Of a stretch of DNA of 12,941 bases, positions 1-7,150 are shown in pieces. The number at the start of each line of letters is the position of its first letter. Position 1 is the stretch's first letter. The notes below the pieces were generated by a model. The model had not been told where the DNA came from. It searched no databases and was given only the letters and a program-made list of their open reading frames with translations. The DNA is from Syntrophomonadaceae bacterium (GTDB lineage Bacteria > Bacillota > Dethiobacteria > DTU022), in the NCBI GenBank assembly GCA_003553895.1, contig PWFM01000085.1:1-12941 (forward strand), written 5' to 3'. Made by a program: the position numbers and the translations under genes.

Positions 1-986
1 AAGAATATGAGGGCAGCGGCATGGATCATATCACCCACGCTATCGTGGCCGAAGAACTTGGTTACGGCTGCAGCACTATGCGCGGCAATTACTCGGTCCA
101 GATTTCCCTGGTCGCCAAAACTATCCTTAAGTGGGGCAATGAAGAGCAGAAGAAAAAGTATGTTCCCCGCCTGGCTACGGGAGAAATTATGGGCTGCTTC
201 GGATTGACAGAACCTGATTCGGGCAGCGACGCCGCCAGCCTTTCGACCAGCGCCGTAGAAGACGGCGATCACTATGTTTTAAACGGTTGCAAAATGTGGA
301 TCACCAATGCCACTGTTGCTGAAGTGGCTATTGTTTTTGCCAAAACCGATCCGAAAGCTGGACCGAAGGGCATTACCGCCTTTCTGGTAGAGAAGGATAC
401 TCCCGGCTACTCCTCGCAAAAAATCCACGAAAAGCTGGGTCTGCGGGCTCAGGATACGGGGGAATTGATCCTTGATAATGTCAGGGTTCCGAAGGAAAAT
501 ATCCTGGGGCCAATAGGCAAAGGATTCGCGGTAGCATTATCAGCGCTGGACAACGCCCGCTTTACCGTTGCGGCAGGTTGTGTCGGATCGGCCCAGTCCG
601 CATTGGATACGGCAAAATCCTACGCCAAAGAAAGGGTCCAGTTTGACAAGCCCCTGGCCGGTCACCAGCTGGTCCAGCAGCTGCTCAGCAACATGCTCCT
701 GGATATTGAATGCGGCAGGCTCCTGGTTTACCGGGCCGGCTACCTGAAAGATCAGGGCGTGCCCAATACCAGGGAAACCTCGATGGCCAAATATTACTGC
801 AGCGAGATGGTGAACCGGGTGGCCTATAACGCAATCCAGGTCCTGGGGGGTTACGGTTTTTCCGGCGAATATCCCCTGGAGAGAATTTATCGCGATGCCA
901 GGATCAACACCCTTTATGAAGGGACTTCACAGATCCAGCAGTTAATCCTGGGCAACATTGAACTGGGTATTCCCGCCTTTAAATAG
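1..986 (+). CDS. Acyl-CoA dehydrogenase, 5'-truncated by the window edge
   Basis: FAD-dependent alpha,beta-dehydrogenation of an acyl-CoA to a 2-enoyl-CoA, normally passing electrons to ETF. The frame is open from base 3 and already reads EYEGSGMDH, the family motif near residue 60, so about 55-60 N-terminal residues lie upstream and the internal ATG at 21 is not the start. Visible family landmarks are TEPDSGSDAA (flavin and substrate binding), MWITN, the KLGLRAQDTGEL segment, an ERVQFDKPL helix and YEGTSQIQ near the C-terminus. The Glu codon at 918-920, in YEGTS, is the expected catalytic base of the short-chain and butyryl-CoA dehydrogenase type. It is followed 49 bases later by an enoyl-CoA hydratase and then the oxidoreductase subunits, so it looks like part of one operon. 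The substrate (straight-chain, branched or glutaryl) cannot be told from the sequence. Confidence 0.95.
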   Translation, partial: EYEGSGMDHITHAIVAEELGYGCSTMRGNYSVQISLVAKTILKWGNEEQKKKYVPRLATGEIMGCFGLTEPDSGSDAASLSTSAVEDGDHYVLNGCKMWITNATVAEVAIVFAKTDPKAGPKGITAFLVEKDTPGYSSQKIHEKLGLRAQDTGELILDNVRVPKENILGPIGKGFAVALSALDNARFTVAAGCVGSAQSALDTAKSYAKERVQFDKPLAGHQLVQQLLSNMLLDIECGRLLVYRAGYLKDQGVPNTRETSMAKYYCSEMVNRVAYNAIQVLGGYGFSGEYPLERIYRDARINTLYEGTSQIQQLILGNIELGIPAFK

Positions 987-1035
987 GAGCCCGGGTTTAT
1001 TAAGCAAACACCAAATAATTAAGGGGGAGAGAGTA

Positions 1036-1815
1036 ATGTTTGAATTGTTGAAGCTGGAAAAAGAAGCCCCCCTGGCGGTTGTAACCATCAATCGCCCGGA
1101 GGTTAGAAATGCCCTCTCCAATGCCCTGGTAGAAGAACTGGCCGAGGCTTTTTCCCAGGTAAAGAGCGACCCCGAGGTCAGGGTTCTGATTATTACCGGC
1201 GAAGGCGATAAAGCTTTCATGGCCGGCGCTGATATTAAGGAACTGGAAGACCGTGACTTTATAAAAGGGCGGGAGCAAACCAGGCGCCGCCAGGAAGTAT
1301 TTAATATGCTCTGGGAGATGCCTATTCCTGTAATTGCCGCCGTGAACGGTTATGCCCTGGGCGCCGGCCTGGAACTGGCTATTTCCTGCACCCTGCGTAT
1401 TGCCTCCAGGGATGCCCAGATGGGCTCCCCAGAAGTTAACCTGGGCATTATTCCCGGTGATGGGGCTACGCAGAGGTTGCCCCGCCTGATCGGGTTTGGC
1501 AGGGGTATGGAACTGGTTCTGACCGGCAGCATCATCGATGCTGAAGAGGCATACCGGATTGGACTGGTAAACAAACTGGTCGATCCTGAAGAGTTAATGG
1601 AGGAAGCTAAAAAAATGGCCCAGAAACTGGCCGCTAAATCTCCGCTTGCCCTCCAGTATGGCAAGGAAGCGGTAAATCGTTCCCTGGAAACAGGACTTTA
1701 TGAAGGCCTGGCCCATGAGTCGTACCTGCATGCCCTGGCCTGTGCCAGTGAAGATAAAAAAGAAGGCGTGAAGGCCTTCATGGAAAAAAGAAAGCCGCAG
1801 TATAAAGGGAAATGA
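1036..1815 (+). CDS. Enoyl-CoA hydratase / crotonase family protein
   Basis: Predicted to add water across the double bond of a 2-enoyl-CoA, the step after the acyl-CoA dehydrogenase just upstream. It has 259 residues, the usual crotonase length. The open frame extends upstream to 958, but the ATG at 1036 is chosen because AGGGGGAGAG lies just before it and crotonase homology begins there. The oxyanion-hole segments are MAGADIKEL (about 62-70) and NGYALGAG (104-111). Both acid/base glutamates of true hydratases are present, E113 (GLEL) and E133 (SPEV), 20 residues apart as in rat mitochondrial crotonase. The loop after the second glutamate reads GDGATQRL where many hydratases have GAGGTQRL, a mild variation. 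The gene lies 43 bases before the ferredoxin-type subunit. The crotonase fold is certain; the exact substrate is not. Confidence 0.93.
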   Translation: MFELLKLEKEAPLAVVTINRPEVRNALSNALVEELAEAFSQVKSDPEVRVLIITGEGDKAFMAGADIKELEDRDFIKGREQTRRRQEVFNMLWEMPIPVIAAVNGYALGAGLELAISCTLRIASRDAQMGSPEVNLGIIPGDGATQRLPRLIGFGRGMELVLTGSIIDAEEAYRIGLVNKLVDPEELMEEAKKMAQKLAAKSPLALQYGKEAVNRSLETGLYEGLAHESYLHALACASEDKKEGVKAFMEKRKPQYKGK

Positions 1816-1858
1816 TCGCAACTAAACATGCAGCCAGTATGTCGGAGGATGAATGGAA

Positions 1859-2074
1859 ATGAATAAAACTGACAAAGAAGTAAAGATCCATATCGACGAG
1901 GCTTTATGCAAACGATGCGGTTTTTGCATCGAGTTTTGCAATACAAAGGTGTATGAGGCTGATCAGGATGGTTTGCCTTTGATTAAGAATCTCGAAGAGT
2001 GCACCAACTGCCGCCTGTGCGAGCTTCGTTGTCCTGATTTCGCTATAAGGGTGGAGGTTGTTAACAATGAGTAG
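1859..2074 (+). CDS. korD: 2-oxoacid:ferredoxin oxidoreductase delta subunit (2x[4Fe-4S] ferredoxin-like)
   Basis: A small electron-carrying subunit of about 71 residues that should take electrons from the catalytic alpha/beta subunits and pass them to ferredoxin. Two complete cluster motifs are visible: CKRCGFCIEFC and, about 30 residues later, CTNCRLCELRCP. The first motif ends in C-N rather than the commoner C-P. Two ATGs are possible: 1853 sits only 3 bases from GGAGGA (1844-1849) while 1859 sits 9 bases away, so 1859 is preferred and the difference is two residues. The TAG stop (2072-2074) overlaps the start of the alpha subunit by 8 bases, indicating translational coupling. The order delta-alpha-beta-gamma is a usual one for 2-oxoglutarate-type and branched-chain 2-oxoacid oxidoreductases. 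A free-standing ferredoxin is unlikely given this context. Confidence 0.9.
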   Translation: MNKTDKEVKIHIDEALCKRCGFCIEFCNTKVYEADQDGLPLIKNLEECTNCRLCELRCPDFAIRVEVVNNE

Positions 2075-3209
2075 ACCGGAAGGGATTCAATTAATGGAGG
2101 GCAACCATGCCTGCGCCTGGGGAGCTATTGATGCAGGAGCCCGTTTTTACGCCGGCTATCCGATTACTCCTTCATCTGAAATTGCTGAAGTATGCGCCCG
2201 TGAGCTCCCCGCCTACGGCGGCACCTATATCCAGATGGAAGATGAGATTGGAAGCATTGCAGCGATAATCGGCGCCTCTCTCTCGGGTAAAAAGTCATTT
2301 ACCGCCACCAGCGGACCGGGCTTTTCCCTGATGCAGGAAAACCTGGGGGTGGGCATATACCAGGAAGTGCCCTGCGTTGTGGTCAATATCCAGAGGGTGG
2401 GGCCCGCCACCGGGCTGGCTACCCAGCCTGCCCAGGCCGATGTTATGCAGGCCCGCTGGGGCACCCACGGAGATCACCCTATTATTGCCATTTCTCCGGC
2501 GTCAGTCCAGGAAATGTACGATTTTACAATACGGGCTTTCAACCTGTCGGAGCGCTTTAGAATACCGGTAATACTGCTGGGCGACCAGGTAGTAGGGCAA
2601 ACTTATGAAAATATCGCCCTGCCCGACCCGGGATCCCTGGAAATCGTGGAGCGCAAAAAACCTACTGTGCCACCTGAAGAATATCTGCCCTACCAGCCCG
2701 ATGAAAACCTGGTGCCGCCCATGGCTGCATATGGCGATAAGCATATTCTTCACGCTTCCAGCACCTGCCATTGCGAAACCGGTTACTCGAACTTTAAGTA
2801 CGGGACCAACAGGCAGTTGTTAAACCGGTTAAAAAACAAGATCTACAACTACCTTGATGAGATTATAGATGTAGAATACTTTGGTCCTGAAAAGGCTGAA
2901 GTCACCCTGGTTTCGTTTGGATCTGCTTCCAGGGTTTGTAAATATGTGGTAGGATTGGCCGAAAAAGAAGGCATCAAGGTTAACCTGTTGCGCCTGATTT
3001 CGATCTGGCCTTTCCCGGACCGGGAAGTGCAGGAAGCCCTGGCAAAAACCGGCGCCTGCGTGGTGGCGGAGATGAACCAGGGCCAGGTAATCAACGAAGT
3101 AAACCGCGTCAATACCACCAACACTCCGGTCCACCTTGCTTCCGGTATTGACGGTGAACTGATCAGGCCGGAGATCATTATGGCAAGCATAAGAGAGGCG
3201 GTGAAATAA
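2067..3209 (+). CDS. korA: 2-oxoacid:ferredoxin oxidoreductase alpha subunit
   Basis: With the beta subunit this forms the active site that oxidatively decarboxylates a 2-oxo acid to an acyl-CoA. The length of 380 residues matches KorA-type alpha subunits. The pyrimidine-binding domain starts with AGYPITPSSEIAE (29-41), followed by MEDEIGSIAAIIGAS and the TSGPG turn (81-85). The region around TGLATQPAQADVMQARWG (115-132) is characteristic of 2-oxoglutarate and branched-chain oxidoreductases. A transketolase C-terminal domain follows, with EVTLVSFGSASR near residue 280. An in-frame TTG at 2058 is possible, but the ATG at 2067 has GGTGGAGG 9 bases upstream and gives the usual N-terminus. The stop and the beta start share the A of TAATG. 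The family is certain; whether the substrate is 2-oxoglutarate, 2-oxoadipate or a branched 2-oxo acid is open. Confidence 0.94.
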   Translation: MSRPEGIQLMEGNHACAWGAIDAGARFYAGYPITPSSEIAEVCARELPAYGGTYIQMEDEIGSIAAIIGASLSGKKSFTATSGPGFSLMQENLGVGIYQEVPCVVVNIQRVGPATGLATQPAQADVMQARWGTHGDHPIIAISPASVQEMYDFTIRAFNLSERFRIPVILLGDQVVGQTYENIALPDPGSLEIVERKKPTVPPEEYLPYQPDENLVPPMAAYGDKHILHASSTCHCETGYSNFKYGTNRQLLNRLKNKIYNYLDEIIDVEYFGPEKAEVTLVSFGSASRVCKYVVGLAEKEGIKVNLLRLISIWPFPDREVQEALAKTGACVVAEMNQGQVINEVNRVNTTNTPVHLASGIDGELIRPEIIMASIREAVK

Positions 3210-4048
3210 TGGCAGTTAAACTGAACTACAGGGAATATTTTAAAGAAGAAGCGCTGCCTCTTATGTGGTGTGCGGGTTGCGGGAACGGTATTCTGCTGCG
3301 GGCTATCACCGATGCTTTAGCGGACCTGGAAATACCGCCCCACCAGGTGGTGGTCAGTACCGGGATCGGCTGCTGGGGTAAAGCAGACGACTACATGACC
3401 ACCCATGCTTTTCACGGCAGCCACGGCAGGGCCCTGGCTTTTGCAACCGGGATTAAACTGGGCAACCCCGATCTTCATGTGATCGCTTTAATGGGCGACG
3501 GTGATGCCCTGGCGATCGGGGGGAACCATTTTATCCATGCCGCCCGAAGGAATATAGATATAACAGCGATTATATCAAACAACTTCACCTATGGCATGAC
3601 CGGCGGGCAGTATTCCCCGACTACTCCGCTGTCCTACAAAACCACTACTTCACCGGTTGGAGTGGCGGAACCGGCTTTTGATGTGTGCGGCCTGGCTGAA
3701 GAATGCGGGGCAAATTATGTGGCCCGCAGCACGGTTTACCATGTGACCCAGTTAAAAAGGTTCATTGCAGCGGCTATTCAGAAAAAAGGCTTTAATGTAG
3801 TCGAGGCCATCAATACCTGCCCTACCCATTTTGGAAGAAGAAATATACCTGGTGATACGGTAGAGATGATGAAATACATCAAAGATATCGGCATGCCCAG
3901 GTCTCGTTTCGAAAAATTGGATGAAGAAGAAAAGAATAAATACCTTTTGACAGGTGAACTTGTTAACAGAGAGCGGCCTGACTTTTTAAGCGTTTATAGG
4001 GAAATAAACCCTGCCGCATCGGAATCCGGCCGGGGGGAGGGTAAATAA
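3209..4048 (+). CDS. korB: 2-oxoacid:ferredoxin oxidoreductase beta subunit (thiamine diphosphate-binding)
   Basis: This subunit carries the thiamine diphosphate and the cluster next to the active site. It has 279 residues. The TPP/Mg motif is clear: GDGD at 96-99 with the NN of IISNNFTYG at 124-125. Four cysteines, C21 and C24 (WCAGCGNG), C55 (GIGCWGK) and C204 (NTCPTHFG), are placed as expected for the proximal [4Fe-4S] cluster of two-gene alpha/beta oxidoreductases. The segment HAFHGSHGRALAFATGIK precedes the TPP motif as usual. Both ends overlap neighbours through TAATG junctions, so alpha, beta and gamma are probably translated in a coupled way at matched levels. No key residue appears to be missing. 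Confidence 0.95.
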   Translation: MAVKLNYREYFKEEALPLMWCAGCGNGILLRAITDALADLEIPPHQVVVSTGIGCWGKADDYMTTHAFHGSHGRALAFATGIKLGNPDLHVIALMGDGDALAIGGNHFIHAARRNIDITAIISNNFTYGMTGGQYSPTTPLSYKTTTSPVGVAEPAFDVCGLAEECGANYVARSTVYHVTQLKRFIAAAIQKKGFNVVEAINTCPTHFGRRNIPGDTVEMMKYIKDIGMPRSRFEKLDEEEKNKYLLTGELVNRERPDFLSVYREINPAASESGRGEGK

Positions 4049-4566
4049 TGGCAAAAAACTGGCAAGTAGTCCTGGCGGGAGAGGGCGGACAGGGTCTGAT
4101 CCTGGCAGGACGGATTTTAAGCGAAGCAGCGATTAAAGACGGAAACAATGTATCCCTCACTTCCAGTTATGGCATTGCCGCCCGGGGCGGTTACTCGGAA
4201 TCCCAGGTGGTTATTTCTGAGCAGGAGCTCTATTACCCTAAATGCGCCTCCCCCGACCTGGTCCTTGCTTTAACCCAGCAGGCTTACGACAGGTATGCGG
4301 ATAATGTCGGCGAGGACTGCCTGATTATTTACGACAGCAGGGAGGTCACAAACACGAAAGGTAAAAATGAAGTAGGTTTTGATTTCAAGGAAGCCCTTTT
4401 AAAAATTGGCAACCTTAAAGTGATCAATTCCCTGTTCCTGGGGGTTATATTAAAGCACCGGGATATTGTTTCCCGGGATAGCATGATTGAAGCCATGAAA
4501 AATAATATGCCCGCCAAAATTCATGATATTAACCTGAAGGCTTTCCAGAACGGCCTGGAACAATAA
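4048..4566 (+). CDS. korC: 2-oxoacid:ferredoxin oxidoreductase gamma subunit
   Basis: The gamma domain of pyruvate-type and 2-oxoacid:ferredoxin oxidoreductases, about 172 residues here. The family signature is at the N-terminus: GEGGQGLILAGRIL (11-24), then SYGIAARGGYSESQVVIS (40-57). The YYPKCASPDLVLALTQQAY stretch also matches gamma subunits. The gamma domain contributes to the interface and to CoA handling in structurally known relatives. It starts inside the beta stop codon (TAATG) and is the last gene of the operon; an intrinsic terminator begins 28 bases after its stop. A strong GGGGGGAGG sequence lies at the 3' end of the beta gene, giving it its own ribosome site. Confidence 0.93.
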   Translation: MAKNWQVVLAGEGGQGLILAGRILSEAAIKDGNNVSLTSSYGIAARGGYSESQVVISEQELYYPKCASPDLVLALTQQAYDRYADNVGEDCLIIYDSREVTNTKGKNEVGFDFKEALLKIGNLKVINSLFLGVILKHRDIVSRDSMIEAMKNNMPAKIHDINLKAFQNGLEQ

Positions 4567-4594
4567 TAAGGTCTGCACCTGGTATGCTAATCAA

Positions 4595-4639
4595 AGACGC
4601 TCCTTTTCTGCTTTCTGCAGCGAAGGGGCATCTTTTTTT
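4595..4639 (+). terminator. Intrinsic terminator closing the acyl-CoA/oxidoreductase operon
   Basis: The arms 4595-4611 and 4617-4632 form a long hairpin with a 5-base loop (TTTCT) and two mismatches, followed by seven T residues (4633-4639). It lies just after the gamma subunit. The remaining bases up to 4818 hold no gene that I recognise. Confidence 0.85.
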
Positions 4640-4818
4640 GAACGGCAAAGAGAGTTAGCTCCGCTTTTTAAACCCGCCAACCGCATCTGGATCTGCATTA
4701 ACTATCTGAACCTTACGGAATAGAAAGAAGCTTCATAGCGCCCGAGCTCCATCCGGTGCAGGCGGTGTGGCAGCTGGTTACAAAAAGAAAGGGGCTTCTT
4801 GCAGATCTGATGGGCCTG

Positions 4819-5730
4819 TTAAGCAGAGCTGTTTCCCGATCTAAGGACCAGGTAGAGGCCGGTTAAGATGATTAAGCCCCCGCCGGCCTGCAGGAATGTC
4901 GGCAGCTCTTGAAGCACGATAAAGGCTAAAAAAGTGGCGCCGACCGGTTCACCGAGGTAAAGCAGGGAAACCAGGGAAGCGCGGACTTTTTTTAAGGCCC
5001 AGTTGAAAACGGTGTGGCCGAGCAGGGTGGGAATAATGGCCAGGGCTGTGAACAGCAGGTATTCAACAGGCGGGTAGCCGGTTAAAGGGGTCCCGGTCAT
5101 TAATGCGGCGGCAAAAAGGAGAAACGCGGCAACGCCGTAAGTCCCGGTGGCGTATATGGTTGTTGAAAGGCTTTGTCTTAAGCGGCGGCCGACCAGCAGG
5201 TAACCGGCCATCATGGCCGCGCCGCCGAGGGCCATCAGGGCTCCCCTGAGTTCGGTTGACCCTGCCGCAAAGCCGGTTATGCTTTCAGCTGCTATGGCCG
5301 CAGTTCCAAGCAGGACCAGGGCCATGGAGGCGAAAAAGCGCCTGGGGATGGTGTCGCCGAGCAAGAAATGCCCGGCAAAAGCCACTAGTAAAGGGTGGAC
5401 AGAGACAAGGACCACAGAAACGGCAACGGGAGCATGCTCCAGGGATGATATCCATAAATAGAAATGACCGGCCAGGAAAAGGCCGCTTCCCGCCATACCA
5501 ATTAAATCGGTTAGTTTTAGTAGCCGGAGATCCTGCTGCTGGAAGGCTAGATTAGGGGCCAGGATAAACAGGGATAAAAAAAGACGGTAAAAGGCAATGA
5601 CCAGCGCGGGAGCGTCTGATAGGCGGATAAATATGGCGGCAAAGGAAATGGCAATGACCGCTGTAGTCAGGGCGGCGCTTAAGGCTAAGCGGTTTTCAGT
5701 CAGACCGGTATATTTTCTGTCCGAATTCAA
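4819..5730 (-). CDS. EamA-family (DMT superfamily) membrane transporter
   Basis: A 303-residue inner-membrane protein with about ten hydrophobic helices arranged as two EamA repeats, the standard size for this family of metabolite exporters. Family marks are FAAIFIRLSDAP and IAFYRL in the first repeat, and YLGEPVGATFLAFIVLQE in the last helices, which is the conserved end of the second repeat. The start is TTG at 5730 on the minus strand, supported by GGAG (complement of 5740-5743) 9 bases upstream; no ATG is suitably placed. A short ORF with a better ribosome site ends across this TTG. It runs against the oxidoreductase operon and away from the protease gene. The substrate is unknown; members export amino acids, drugs or nucleosides, and the sequence does not say which. 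Confidence 0.9.
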   Translation of the reverse strand: MNSDRKYTGLTENRLALSAALTTAVIAISFAAIFIRLSDAPALVIAFYRLFLSLFILAPNLAFQQQDLRLLKLTDLIGMAGSGLFLAGHFYLWISSLEHAPVAVSVVLVSVHPLLVAFAGHFLLGDTIPRRFFASMALVLLGTAAIAAESITGFAAGSTELRGALMALGGAAMMAGYLLVGRRLRQSLSTTIYATGTYGVAAFLLFAAALMTGTPLTGYPPVEYLLFTALAIIPTLLGHTVFNWALKKVRASLVSLLYLGEPVGATFLAFIVLQELPTFLQAGGGLIILTGLYLVLRSGNSSA

Positions 5731-5771
5731 GTAGAAAAGCTCCGAATATAGCCGGGTTTTAATTCCTTCAT
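5727..5771 (-). CDS. Possible 14-codon upstream ORF overlapping the transporter start
   Basis: On the minus strand GGGAGGG (complement of 5776-5782) sits 4 bases before an ATG at 5771 that opens a 14-codon frame, MKELKPGYIRSFST. Its TGA stop overlaps the TTG start of the EamA gene. The ribosome site is stronger than that of the transporter itself. It could be a leader peptide or a translational-coupling device. It could also mark the original transporter start displaced by a frameshift, or be chance. No homologue is recognised. Confidence 0.35.
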   Translation of the reverse strand: MKELKPGYIRSFST

Positions 5772-5787
5772 ATTGCCCTCCCTGCTT

Positions 5788-5842
5788 AAAAATATCCTGT
5801 TGCCGTCCGCGCCTGCTTTTATTGGCCTGGCAACAGGATATT
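5788..5842 (-). terminator. Perfect 14-bp inverted repeat, probable terminator of the SurA-like gene
   Basis: AATATCCTGTTGCC (5791-5804) and GGCAACAGGATATT (5829-5842) are exact reverse complements with a 24-base loop. Read on the minus strand the second arm ends in a run of five T residues, as in an intrinsic terminator, and the element lies 29 bases after the stop of the SurA-like gene. The loop is larger than usual, so a regulatory hairpin ahead of the EamA gene is an alternative. Confidence 0.6.
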
Positions 5843-5871
5843 ATAAAAGGCAGTGATGCGCAAACCGGCTC

Positions 5872-6768
5872 TTAAAAGTCCGTTTCAACTTCGCTTGCTT
5901 CCAGTAACGTCTCGATGTGTTCCATCAGGATACGCTGTTCTTTCTCTTGTCTCTGCCGGGCTATTCTTTCTTCAATCATCTCTTCTTCCATTTCTTCTTT
6001 TACATCTTCAAAACTTTCAGCCTCCAGAAGGTGGCCGTAGCGCTCTTCCACCTGGGATAGCTGCATTTCCAGCTGTTCCCTGGGCATGTCCGGGTCGTCT
6101 TCTTCCAGCATTTCTGTGATCTGATTATATTGATCAAGGATTTGTTGATACTGGTTTTCTACTTCTTCTGCTTCTAGTTCTATGTCGTCCCGATCAATTT
6201 TTTCATCAGGGTTATCTTCAAGGTATTCTTCCAGGTAGCGGTCAATGTAATTATGAAGAATAAGCTCCCTGGTTATGTCCTGTTCAAGTTCTTCTCTGCT
6301 CAGATCGAGGGCCGCCATTTGTTCTTCCAGCTCCTCTTCTCCACCAAACTGGGTGGCATATTCCTGGTAACGCTCTTCAATTTCTTCTTCGCTAGCAGTA
6401 ATGTCCATTTCTCTGGCCCTTTGTTCCAGCAGGATGGGAACGACAAAATAATTCTCTAAAACATGCTCTTCCAATTCTCTTAACATCTCCGACATTTCTT
6501 CGCTGTCCAGGTCAATGCCCTGCATTTCATACTGCATTTTTTCCTGCTCCAGGGCCTGTTCGAATTCTGCCCTGGTTACTTCCTCCCCATTGACCGTGGC
6601 TATAACTTCGCCGTTGGCTGCAGCTTCTTCGGGACCGGTTAAATCACTAAATAGGCCCAGCATAGCTGCGATTCCTATCCCGACAACAGCAATTGCGGCA
6701 ATGGCCAGGTATAGAGTTTTACGAGAAATGTTGATCTGTTTTACATTCTCGTTGTTATCATTACTCAT
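5872..6768 (-). CDS. Membrane-anchored SurA/PrsA-like chaperone lacking the rotamase domain
   Basis: A 298-residue protein with a short hydrophilic N-terminus, one membrane segment (about 19-40), then a long extracytoplasmic part. After the membrane anchor, VIATVNGEEVTRAEFEQAL (55-73) is the typical opening of SurA N-terminal domains. The C-terminal SFEDVKEEMEEEMIEERIA stretch (252-270) resembles the last chaperone-domain helices of PrsA/SurA proteins. Between these there is no parvulin-type rotamase domain, only about 50 Glu/Gln-rich residues (roughly 200-250). By my count about 87 of 298 residues are Asp or Glu against about 22 Lys or Arg, an extreme acidic bias. The start at 6768 is supported by AGAGGAAG about 6 bases upstream. 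Likely role: holding or folding secreted proteins at the outer face of the membrane; no catalytic function can be claimed. Confidence 0.8.
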   Translation of the reverse strand: MSNDNNENVKQINISRKTLYLAIAAIAVVGIGIAAMLGLFSDLTGPEEAAANGEVIATVNGEEVTRAEFEQALEQEKMQYEMQGIDLDSEEMSEMLRELEEHVLENYFVVPILLEQRAREMDITASEEEIEERYQEYATQFGGEEELEEQMAALDLSREELEQDITRELILHNYIDRYLEEYLEDNPDEKIDRDDIELEAEEVENQYQQILDQYNQITEMLEEDDPDMPREQLEMQLSQVEERYGHLLEAESFEDVKEEMEEEMIEERIARQRQEKEQRILMEHIETLLEASEVETDF

Positions 6769-6825
6769 TTTACACTTCCTCTCTAAAGCAGGCTAACCCT
6801 ACGTGTTTCATTTAGACTGAAGTCA

Positions 6826-6854
6826 ATAATAACAAAAGGCCCATTTATAAACAA
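6826..6854 (-). promoter_or_regulatory. Candidate promoter of the SurA-like gene
   Basis: On the minus strand TTGTTT (complement of 6849-6854), a 17-base spacer and TATTAT (complement of 6826-6831) resemble a vegetative promoter about 60 bases before the start codon. The -10 matches well and the -35 only partly. Confidence 0.4.
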
Positions 6855-6893
6855 GGGGTTGTAATTGCTCACGGGTGATTAAGGTGCCCGGGC

Positions 6894-6919
6894 TAAGTTC
6901 ACTGCAGATGATAAGTTCA
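6894..6919 (+). repeat. Direct repeat TAAGTTCA x2, 18-base period, next to a -35 box
   Basis: Two identical copies of TAAGTTCA lie at 6894-6901 and 6912-6919, just upstream of the TTGACA at 6927. The position and spacing suggest an activator site, but the factor is unknown and the copies are short. Confidence 0.4.
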
Positions 6920-6926
6920 GGTATTA

Positions 6927-6956
6927 TTGACAGTCATAATAAAAGTGGTTTACTAT
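6927..6956 (+). promoter_or_regulatory. Candidate promoter of the protease gene
   Basis: A perfect TTGACA (6927-6932) is followed after 18 bases by TACTAT (6951-6956). A second, perfect TATAAT occurs at 6976-6981 without a good -35. Either would leave a leader of roughly 160-190 bases before the protease start at 7151. Confidence 0.45.
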
Positions 6957-7150
6957 TTATATAGCAATAACTGCATATAATGCAAGCAAGCTCCCATTTG
7001 CCGATAAGATTATGATAATGGCTGCAGCGTCTACAATGACAGCAGGCCGGCCGGGCGAAGCTTTTAAGCCAGTGGGAGCATTATGTAAACTATGATGGCC
7101 TGGCGGCGCAGCCAAATAGTGATTATAATAAAAATGCAGGAGGTATCTAG

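Larger units (their letters stand above)
6769..7150. other. 382-bp divergent intergenic control region
   Basis: No gene is visible here. The stretch separates the minus-strand SurA-like gene from the plus-strand protease gene and holds candidate promoters in both directions. It also has a pair of direct repeats (6894-6919), a palindrome TGCAT-N3-ATGCA around TATAAT (6972-6984), and a long-range inverted repeat GCTCCCA (6990-6996) / TGGGAGC (7073-7079) that would fall in a long leader of the protease mRNA. Confidence 0.6.

Noticed and set aside
958..1035. 26-residue N-terminal extension of the enoyl-CoA hydratase from the ATG at 958
   Set aside because: It overlaps the dehydrogenase end, has no ribosome site, and family homology plus a strong site support 1036.
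4702..4866. Open frame of 54 codons after the oxidoreductase operon on the plus strand
   Set aside because: No start codon with a ribosome site, no recognised family, and its end runs antisense into the transporter gene; most likely chance.
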